Assembly (NCBI GenBank): GCA_047605425.1
Contig: JASGFT010000242.1
Coordinates: 1 to 6,507, forward strand
Direction of reading: 5' to 3'
Length of the DNA: 6,507 nucleotides
Origin: JAKPAM01 sp047605425
Lineage (GTDB): Bacteria; Pseudomonadota; Gammaproteobacteria; Burkholderiales; Burkholderiaceae_E
In this document: positions 1-4,673 of the stretch, one piece after another
Position numbering within the stretch: the stretch's first letter is position 1
How the letters are laid out: the number at the start of each line of letters is the position of its first letter
Translations under genes and position numbers: made by a program
The notes under the pieces: generated by a model
Told to the model about the DNA's origin: nothing
Seen by the model: the letters and a program-made list of their open reading frames with translations, nothing else
Database searches by the model: none

Positions 1-12
1 CTACGAGAACGG

Positions 13-38
13 CTGAGTCCGGGCGCCGTGCGGCTCAG
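13..38. terminator. Hairpin just past the ubiD stop, possible terminator
   Basis: CTGAG (13-17) pairs with CTCAG (34-38), and CCG (19-21) pairs with CGG (31-33), with a single bulged T at 18 and a 9-nt loop. An alternative pairing uses GAGTCC (15-20) with GGACTC (38-43). The hairpin begins about 10 nt beyond the ubiD stop codon, where a terminator would be expected. There is no T-tract on either strand, so it is not a canonical intrinsic terminator. The remainder of positions 1-48 contains no gene that can be supported. Confidence 0.3.
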
Positions 39-48
39 GACTCGCGCC

Positions 49-1605
49 TCACAGTCCCAGCGCCTCCCACATCGCGTCGACCCGCGTCCGCACGGCGTCG
101 TCCATCCGGATCGGCGTGCCCCACTCGCGCTGCGTCTCGCCCGGCCACTTGTGCGTGGCGTCGATGCCCATCTTCGAGCCCAGGCCCGAGACCGGCGAAG
201 CGAAATCCAGGTAGTCGATCGGCGTGCGGTCGACCAGCGTGGTGTCGCGCGTCGGGTCGACGCGCGTGGTCAGCGCCCAGATCACGTCCTGCCAGCTACG
301 GATGTCGACGTCGTCATCGGTGACGACGATGAACTTCGTGTACATGAACTGGCGCAGGAAGCTCCAGATGCCGAACATCACGCGCTTGGCATGGCCCGGA
401 TATTGCTTGCGCATCGAGACGATCGCCATCCGGTACGAGCAGCCCTCGGGCGGCAGGTAGAAATCGATGATCTCGGGAAACTGCCGGCGCAGGATCGGCA
501 CGAACACTTCGTTGAGCGCCACGCCGAGCACCGCCGGCTCGTCGGGCGGCTTGCCGGTGTACGTCGAATGATAGATCGGGCGCTCGCGCATCGTGATCCG
601 GTCGATCGTGAAGACCGGAAACCATTCGCGTTCGTTGTAATAGCCGGTGTGGTCGCCGTACGGGCCCTCGATCGCCATCTCGTAGCCGGTCAGCGCGGCC
701 GGCGGCAGCGCGTCGGTCCAGCCCAGGCGCGCGGCATGGGCGCGGGTCGCCGCCTGGTCCGGGTCCGGGCGCAGGTGGCCTTCGAGCACCAGCTCGGCGC
801 TGGCCGGCACCCGCAGCTCGCTGCCCAGGCAGCGGATCAGCTCGGTCTTGGCGCCGCGCAGCAGGCCGGCGAACTGGTATTCGGACAGGCTGTCGGGCAC
901 CGGCGTGACCGCGCCGAGGATCGTCGCCGGATCGGCGCCCAGCACGGTGGCGACCGGGAACGGCTGGCCCGGATGCCGCTCGCGGAACTCGCGGAAATCC
1001 AGCGCGCCGCCGCGATGCGCGAGCCAGCGCATGATCGTCTTGTCGCGCTCGATGACCTGCTGGCGGTAGATGCCCAGGTTCTGCCGGGTCTTGCCGGGGC
1101 CGCGGGTGACGACCAGGCCCCAGGTGATCAGCGGCGCGACGTCGCCCGGCCAGCAGGTCTGCACCGGCAGCCGGCCCAGGTCGACGTCGCCGCCTTCCCA
1201 GACGATCCGCTGGCACGGCGCCGACGACAGCTCGCGCGGCGCCATGTTCAGCACCTGCCGGAACATCGGCAGCTTGTCCCAGGCGTCGCGCAGGCCCCGG
1301 GGCGGCTCGGGCTCCTTCAGCGCGGCCAGCAACTCGCCGATCTCGCGCAGCGCCATCACCGATTCCTCGCCCATTCCCCAGGCGACGCGCTCGGGGGTGC
1401 CGAACAGGTTCGTCAGCACCGGCATGTCGTAGCGGCGCGATCCGTCGACCGGCTGCTCGAACAGCAGCGCTGGTCCGCCCGCCCGCAGGACCCGGTCCGA
1501 AATCTCGGTCATTTCCAGTCGCGGCGAGACCGGCGCGCTGATTTTCCGGAAGGCTGTCTTTGAATCCAGTAGTTTCAGGAAATCACGCAAGTCTTTGTAT
1601 TTCAT
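49..1605 (-). CDS. ubiD: UbiD, 4-hydroxy-3-polyprenylbenzoate decarboxylase
   Basis: This cytoplasmic, prenylated-FMN-dependent decarboxylase converts 3-polyprenyl-4-hydroxybenzoate to 2-polyprenylphenol in ubiquinone synthesis; its cofactor is supplied by UbiX, which is not in this window. The 518 residues match remembered E. coli UbiD almost end to end. Shared blocks include KYxDLRDFL at the N-terminus, TCWPxDxAPLITWG (150-163), RQNLGIYRQQ (174-183), MRWLAHRGGALD (192-203), GADPATILGAVTPVPD (223-238), EGPYGDHTGYYNE (313-325), DFYLPPEGCSYR (381-392) and DFASPVSGLGSKMG (467-480). By alignment, Asn176 and Glu242 are the metal/prFMN ligands and Asp318 is the proposed proton donor. About 27 extra residues relative to E. 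coli lie between 278 and 312. The ATG at 1605 is chosen because it aligns with the family N-terminus; a weak AAAAGAA lies about 8 nt upstream. No confident promoter was found. The gene is divergent from the transglycosylase gene. Confidence 0.97.
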   Translation of the reverse strand: MKYKDLRDFLKLLDSKTAFRKISAPVSPRLEMTEISDRVLRAGGPALLFEQPVDGSRRYDMPVLTNLFGTPERVAWGMGEESVMALREIGELLAALKEPEPPRGLRDAWDKLPMFRQVLNMAPRELSSAPCQRIVWEGGDVDLGRLPVQTCWPGDVAPLITWGLVVTRGPGKTRQNLGIYRQQVIERDKTIMRWLAHRGGALDFREFRERHPGQPFPVATVLGADPATILGAVTPVPDSLSEYQFAGLLRGAKTELIRCLGSELRVPASAELVLEGHLRPDPDQAATRAHAARLGWTDALPPAALTGYEMAIEGPYGDHTGYYNEREWFPVFTIDRITMRERPIYHSTYTGKPPDEPAVLGVALNEVFVPILRRQFPEIIDFYLPPEGCSYRMAIVSMRKQYPGHAKRVMFGIWSFLRQFMYTKFIVVTDDDVDIRSWQDVIWALTTRVDPTRDTTLVDRTPIDYLDFASPVSGLGSKMGIDATHKWPGETQREWGTPIRMDDAVRTRVDAMWEALGL

Positions 1606-1660
1606 CTAATTCTTTTCGCCGTGGTGACGCAAGTTGCTGAAAGAAAAGTCAAAATCGGAT

Positions 1661-1689
1661 TTGACCGCCCGGCGATCGAACCCTAGAAT
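1661..1689 (+). promoter_or_regulatory. Sigma70-like promoter for the transglycosylase gene or its leader
   Basis: The -35 box TTGACC (1661-1666) matches the consensus at five of six positions. The -10 box TAGAAT (1684-1689) also matches at five of six, and the spacer is exactly 17 bp. The surroundings are the most AT-rich stretch of the gap. Initiation would be expected near 1696, giving a 5' leader of roughly 235 nt before the ATG at 1932. This is inferred from sequence only. The promoter could also serve a separate small RNA. Confidence 0.6.
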
Positions 1690-1707
1690 CCAGCCATCTC
1701 CACACAT

Positions 1708-1863
1708 CGAGGCCGCGCCAGGCGGCCATCGTGCAAGCGTCAAGATGCCGTCGATGACGGCGCGGCGGGGCCGGCGATTCAGCCCTCCGCCAATCATATC
1801 CGGCGGCAGGCCCGCGCAGACGGGCATCAGGTTCCCTCCGGAACGCGAGAGGCTCCAGGCCTC
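1708..1863 (+). other. Cluster of stem-loops in the transglycosylase leader
   Basis: Six short inverted repeats follow one another downstream of the promoter. They are CGAGGCCGC/GCGGCC(A)TCG (1708-1731, one bulged A), GCCGTC/GACGGC (1747-1761), CCGCC/GGCGG (1787-1806), GCCCG/CGGGC (1810-1825), GTTCC/GGAAC with a CTCC loop (1831-1844) and GAGGC/GCCTC (1849-1863). The last four are separated by only 3-5 nt. A seventh, CGGC-GTGA-GCCG (1908-1919), has a GNRA-type loop and ends 1 nt before the Shine-Dalgarno. Short stems arise by chance in GC-rich DNA, so function is unproven. I do not recognise a known riboswitch class. Confidence 0.3.
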
Positions 1864-1920
1864 GGCAGAACAAGAACAACCGATCGCCTGTCGTCCGGGC
1901 GGCCAAACGGCGTGAGCCGC

Positions 1921-1926
1921 AAGGAG
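1921..1926 (+). promoter_or_regulatory. Shine-Dalgarno deciding the transglycosylase start
   Basis: AAGGAG lies 5 nt before the ATG at 1932. An in-frame GTG at 1926 overlaps the last base of this motif and so could not use it. The ATG at 1932 is therefore taken as the true start. Confidence 0.8.
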
Positions 1927-1931
1927 TGTCA

Positions 1932-3284
1932 ATGCGCGACCCGCGTTGGATCGGAACGACTTTCAATGCGTTCTCACATCTAGTCAAGGCGGCCCGTCAT
2001 ACCCGACATGCCGCGCTGTTGAGCCTGCCGGTGGCCGGTCTGTCGGCCATGGTGCTGTGGCAGCCCCAGTTCTCGTCGCAGCCGTTTCCGACGCTGTCCG
2101 AAGTCCGCCTGCCGGTGTCGCAAGCGGACGGATCCGATGTGCTTGCCGCCCTCGACGTCGAGCCGATCGATGCCGTTCCGCCGCTGACCGTCGCGGCGAT
2201 CGATCCGGTGCCGGCCAAGGCGGTGACCGAGAAGGCCCGTAAGGTGGTCGCGCCGGTTCGCGTGCCCAGCGCGTCCGGCACCCGGATGGAGCTCGAGCAG
2301 CACAACCTCGCCAGCTTCATCGCCAGCCGCTACAAGGTGGCGTTCGACAACACCCAGTTGTTCGTCGACGGGGCGTACAAGGCGGCCCGCGACTACAAGC
2401 TCGATCCGTGGCTGATCCTGGCCGTGATGGCCGTCGAGTCCAGCTTCGATCCGTCGGCCATCAGCAGCGCCGGCGCGCATGGGCTGATGCAGGTGCTGAC
2501 CCGCGTCCATGCCGAGAAGTTCGCGCCGTTCGGCGGCGTGGCCGCCGCTTTCGATCCGATCGCCAACATCCGCGTCGGCGCCCGCATCCTGCACGACTAC
2601 ATCTCGCGCGACGGCACGGTCGAAGGCGGGCTCAAGGCCTACGTCGGCGCGGCGCTGATGACGCACGACAAAGGCTACGGCAGCAAGGTGCTGGCCGAGC
2701 GCGAGCGCCTGGCCGCGGTCGCCCAGGGCAAGCCCCTGCCTGCACCGTCGGCGCCGAAGCCGCGCGAGCCGGCGACGCTGGTCGCCAACAACGACGGGCA
2801 GGCGCCCGCGCGCGCGACGACTCCGGCGGCCGAGGCATCGGCCAGCGCCGCGTCGAGCGCCGGATCGGCGGCTGCGGCCGCCGCCAGCGCGGCGGCATCC
2901 GCCGGTGCGACGGCGCCTGCCGGTGCGGCAACGCCCGCCGGTTCAGCGACCGTTGTTCCGGCAACGTCCGTCAGTCCGGCAACGTCCGTCAGTTCTGCAA
3001 CACCGGTCAGTTCGGCAACGTCCGCCAGTTCGGCAATACCCGGCAGTTCGTCAACACCCGTCAGTCCGGCAACACCCGTCAGTCCGGCAACACCCATCGC
3101 TTCCGCAACACCCGCCGGTTCGGCGGTGAGCGCCGCTGCGACGCCGGCTGTCGCTGCGACACCGCGCATCGGCGCGGCTCCGGCTATCGCCGTGGCTCCG
3201 GCCGCCGGCGCGGCGGCCGGCGACATCGCGGCCCGACCGGCCGTGGTGGACGCCCCGACCCTTCCGCCCGGCTTCGCGCCGTGA
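1932..3284 (+). CDS. Membrane-anchored SLT-type lytic transglycosylase with low-complexity tail
   Basis: Predicted peptidoglycan lytic transglycosylase of 450 residues, expected to act in the periplasm by cleaving the MurNAc-GlcNAc bond with 1,6-anhydro product formation. A basic N-terminus (about 16-26) precedes one hydrophobic segment (about 27-43), followed by a Pro/Val-rich linker. There is no obvious cleavage or lipobox Cys, so it looks like an inner-membrane anchor. The SLT domain spans about 125-260: catalytic Glu169 in AVESSFDP, then SSAGAHGLMQV (178-188) and Tyr237 in KAYVGA, where typical SLT enzymes have AYNAG. From about 268 to the end the protein is almost entirely Ala, Ser, Thr, Pro, Gly and Val, with nine hexapeptide repeats at 343-396 and no cell-wall-binding domain that I recognise. 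A sigma70-like promoter lies about 240 nt upstream. The gene is convergent with the aminotransferase gene. The subfamily and physiological role cannot be assigned from sequence alone. Confidence 0.9.
   Translation: MRDPRWIGTTFNAFSHLVKAARHTRHAALLSLPVAGLSAMVLWQPQFSSQPFPTLSEVRLPVSQADGSDVLAALDVEPIDAVPPLTVAAIDPVPAKAVTEKARKVVAPVRVPSASGTRMELEQHNLASFIASRYKVAFDNTQLFVDGAYKAARDYKLDPWLILAVMAVESSFDPSAISSAGAHGLMQVLTRVHAEKFAPFGGVAAAFDPIANIRVGARILHDYISRDGTVEGGLKAYVGAALMTHDKGYGSKVLAERERLAAVAQGKPLPAPSAPKPREPATLVANNDGQAPARATTPAAEASASAASSAGSAAAAAASAAASAGATAPAGAATPAGSATVVPATSVSPATSVSSATPVSSATSASSAIPGSSSTPVSPATPVSPATPIASATPAGSAVSAAATPAVAATPRIGAAPAIAVAPAAGAAAGDIAARPAVVDAPTLPPGFAP
2958..3119 (+). repeat. Nine tandem 18-bp units in the transglycosylase tail
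   Basis: Units start every 18 bp from 2958 to 3102 and approximate CCGGCAACACCCGTCAGT, encoding (P/S)-A-T-P-V-S (residues 343-396). Units 1 and 2 (2958-2975, 2976-2993) are identical. Units 6-8 share an 11-base core, TCAACACCC or GCAACACCC with its flanks. AGT closes the first seven units, and GCA and ACA recur, although the surrounding gene mainly uses AGC/TCG, GCG/GCC and ACG/ACC. Conservation of rare codons points to duplication at the DNA level. Because 18 is a multiple of three, length changes would keep the frame. Confidence 0.88.
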
Positions 3285-3308
3285 GCGCAGCGGCCGGTCG
3301 CGCTCGTC

Positions 3309-3328
3309 GCTGACGACGCGTCGTCGGC
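3309..3328. terminator. Palindromic hairpin between convergent genes
   Basis: GACGACGCGTCGTC (3312-3325) is a perfect 14-bp palindrome. As RNA it folds as GCTGACGA/TCGTCGGC, an 8-bp stem including one G-U pair, around a CGCG loop. It lies 25 nt after the transglycosylase stop. No T-tract follows on either strand, so any termination role, possibly bidirectional, is inferred from position and stem strength. Confidence 0.45.
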
Positions 3329-3329
3329 A

Positions 3330-3347
3330 GGCGGCGTCACCGCCGCC
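3330..3347. terminator. Second GC hairpin between convergent genes
   Basis: GGCGGCG (3330-3336) pairs with CGCCGCC (3341-3347) around a 4-nt loop, TCAC on the plus strand and GTGA (GNRA-type) on the minus strand. It begins 2 nt after the preceding hairpin and ends 3 nt before the aminotransferase stop codon. It is a candidate for the aminotransferase transcript end. There is no T-tract. Confidence 0.45.
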
Positions 3348-3350
3348 GCA

Positions 3351-4541
3351 TCAAGCCGGCCGGTTCTTCTCCAGAAAGCGGCCCATCCGCTCGACCGCCT
3401 GTTCGAGCAGCGTCCGGCTCGTCGCATACGACAGGCGCAGGTAGCGATCCGGCGCGTTCTTGCCGAAATCGGTGCCCGGTACCAGCGATACGTATTCGGT
3501 CTCGAGCAGGTCGTGCGCGAAACGGCTGCTGTCCAGCCCGAGCGCGCCGCAGTCCGCATACACGTAGAACGCGCCGTCCGGCATCACCGGCACGTGCAGC
3601 CCGATCGATTCGAGCGCCGGCACCAGGTAGTCGCGCCGCTGGCGGAACGATTCGCGCCGCTCGGCCAGCAGCGCCATCGTGTCGGGCTCGAAGCAGGCCA
3701 GCGCCGCGTGCTGCGCGAGCGCCGACGCGCAGATGAACAGGTTCTGCGACAGCTTCTCGAACACCGGCACCGCGTCGGGCGGCACGACCAGCCAGCCCAG
3801 GCGCCAGCCGGTCATGTTGAAGAACTTCGAGAAGCTGTTGCAGACGATCACGTCGTCGCCCAGCGCCAGCGCCGAGCGCACCGGCCCTTGACCGGGCGCC
3901 GGATAGCTGAGGCCCAGGTAGATCTCGTCGACGACGACGAAGCCGCGCCGCCGGCGCACGGCCTCGACGATCCCCGCCAACTCGTCGAACGGGATCGCCG
4001 TGCCGGTCGGATTGGCCGGCGACGCGATCAGCGTGCCCTTGATGCGTTCGCCCCAGTGCCGCTCGATCAGCTCGCGGCTCAACTGGAAGCGGGTCTGCGG
4101 GCCGACCGGCACCGGCGTCGCCCGCGCGTCGAACGCGGCGACGAAGTGCCGGTTGCACGGATAGCCGGGGTCGGCCATCAGCACCTGGTCGCCCGGATCG
4201 ACGAGCGCGCAGAAGGCCAGCAGCAGCGCGGCCGACGCGCCGGCGGTGACGATCACGCGGGCCGGATCGATGGCCAGCCCGTACTCCTGCTGGTAGTACG
4301 CGGCGATCGCGCGGCGCAGCGGGGCGATGCCGTTGGCCGCCGTGTAGCGGCTGTGGCCTGCGGCGGCCGCGCGTTCCAGCGCGCGCACGACCTGCGGCGG
4401 CGCGGTGAAATCGGGTTCGCCGATGCTCATGTGGATCACCGGATGACCGGCGGCTTGCAATTGGCCGGCGCGTTTGGCCAGTTCCATGACCTGGAACGGC
4501 TCGATCGCATCGCAGCGGCGAGAGAATGGGTACGAGGGCAT
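3351..4541 (-). CDS. PLP-dependent class I/II aminotransferase
   Basis: A 396-residue fold-type I aminotransferase, the usual length for the family, expected to be a cytoplasmic PLP-dependent dimer transferring an amino group between an amino acid and a 2-oxo acid. Visible landmarks are SIGEPDF (39-45), SRYTAANG with Tyr66 (64-71), VTAGAS (98-103), ASPANPTG with Asn177 (173-180), VVVDEIY with Asp205 and Tyr208 (202-208), NSFSKFFNMTGWRLGW with the Schiff-base Lys239 and phosphate-binding Arg247 (235-250), and RLSYA with the substrate-carboxylate Arg369 (369-373). The overall look is that of the aspartate/aromatic-type subgroup, but substrate cannot be told from the sequence. The start at 4541 is the first ATG after an in-frame stop six codons upstream. 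It has no obvious Shine-Dalgarno, and an inverted repeat occupies the -4 to -23 region. It is divergent from cysI. Confidence 0.93.
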   Translation of the reverse strand: MPSYPFSRRCDAIEPFQVMELAKRAGQLQAAGHPVIHMSIGEPDFTAPPQVVRALERAAAAGHSRYTAANGIAPLRRAIAAYYQQEYGLAIDPARVIVTAGASAALLLAFCALVDPGDQVLMADPGYPCNRHFVAAFDARATPVPVGPQTRFQLSRELIERHWGERIKGTLIASPANPTGTAIPFDELAGIVEAVRRRRGFVVVDEIYLGLSYPAPGQGPVRSALALGDDVIVCNSFSKFFNMTGWRLGWLVVPPDAVPVFEKLSQNLFICASALAQHAALACFEPDTMALLAERRESFRQRRDYLVPALESIGLHVPVMPDGAFYVYADCGALGLDSSRFAHDLLETEYVSLVPGTDFGKNAPDRYLRLSYATSRTLLEQAVERMGRFLEKNRPA

Positions 4542-4544
4542 GCA

Positions 4545-4564
4545 GCGGATATTGCATCATCCGC
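4545..4564. promoter_or_regulatory. Inverted repeat 1, at the aminotransferase start
   Basis: GCGGAT (4545-4550) and ATCCGC (4559-4564) form perfect 6-bp arms around 8 nt. On the minus-strand mRNA this lies 4-23 nt before the aminotransferase ATG, where a ribosome binding site would be. It could be an operator or an mRNA hairpin. Confidence 0.4.
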
Positions 4565-4566
4565 AT

Positions 4567-4585
4567 AAAGAAATCAGATTTCCTT
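4567..4585. promoter_or_regulatory. Inverted repeat 2, centre of the divergent gap
   Basis: GAAATC-A-GATTTC (4570-4582) is a perfect 6-1-6 palindrome. It extends by AA/TT (4567-4568 and 4584-4585) beyond one mismatch, giving a 19-bp dyad. It is the most AT-rich segment between the two genes, which suits a transcription-factor site or promoter region. No sigma70 promoter could be placed with confidence. Confidence 0.42.
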
Positions 4586-4591
4586 GGTTCC

Positions 4592-4615
4592 TGTTGCAGG
4601 CGTCGCACTGCAACA
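4592..4615. promoter_or_regulatory. Inverted repeat 3, upstream of cysI
   Basis: TGTTGCAG (4592-4599) and CTGCAACA (4608-4615) are perfect 8-bp arms around 8 nt, a dyad typical of dimeric regulator sites. It ends 58 nt before the cysI ATG. CysB is the expected activator of cysteine genes in other proteobacteria, but I cannot match this dyad to its loose consensus, so the binding protein is unknown. An RNA hairpin in the cysI leader is the alternative. Confidence 0.45.
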
Positions 4616-4673
4616 TGGCGAGCCTCGACGAGCGGGCGGCCCCGCGCCGCGCCGGCGTCCTCCAGGCAGCGCC

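Larger units (their letters stand above)
1606..1931. other. Divergent intergenic region between ubiD and the transglycosylase gene
   Basis: This 326-bp gap separates two divergent starts. It holds a good rightward sigma70-like promoter (1661-1689), a run of small inverted repeats (1708-1863) and the transglycosylase Shine-Dalgarno (1921-1926). No confident leftward promoter for ubiD was found: a TTGACT on the minus strand (complement of 1647-1652) has no -10 partner at usual spacing. The small open frames here, one minus-strand frame ending right at the ubiD start and one plus-strand frame at 1634-1915, have no recognisable domain or ribosome binding site, so I call no gene. Confidence 0.7.

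Noticed and set aside
2..16. Possible C-terminus (YENG, stop) of a plus-strand gene entering from the left
   Set aside because: Only four codons are visible, too few to support a gene.
28..1563. Long open frame antisense to ubiD (511 codons)
   Set aside because: It mirrors ubiD almost exactly, is extremely Arg/Ala/His/Asp-rich, and has no recognisable domain. Such antisense frames are expected in GC-rich genes.
1634..1915. Plus-strand frame of 93 codons in the ubiD/transglycosylase gap
   Set aside because: Starts with TTG upstream of the predicted promoter, has no ribosome binding site and a composition typical of non-coding GC-rich DNA.
1606..1932. Minus-strand frame of 108 codons ending directly before the ubiD ATG
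   Set aside because: No domain, no Shine-Dalgarno, starts inside the transglycosylase start region and runs against the promoter and leader. Probably chance.
2958..3119. CRISPR-like array
   Set aside because: The 18-bp units are contiguous without spacers, lie in frame inside a coding sequence, and encode a hexapeptide repeat.
2408..3313. Alternative plus-strand frames through the transglycosylase tail, including an RQ-P-SV repeat protein at 2905-3129
   Set aside because: The 18-bp unit is a multiple of three, so every frame becomes repetitive and open. Only the SLT frame carries a catalytic domain and start signal.
3337..4608. 423-codon minus frame and 351-codon plus frame over the aminotransferase gene
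   Set aside because: Both are shadows of the aminotransferase gene, Arg-rich and without family motifs, whereas the 396-residue frame has every PLP-enzyme landmark.
4584..4673. N-terminal extension of cysI from a TTG at 4584
   Set aside because: The extra 30 residues do not resemble the family and would run through inverted repeat 3. The ATG at 4674 matches the expected MYxYDE start.
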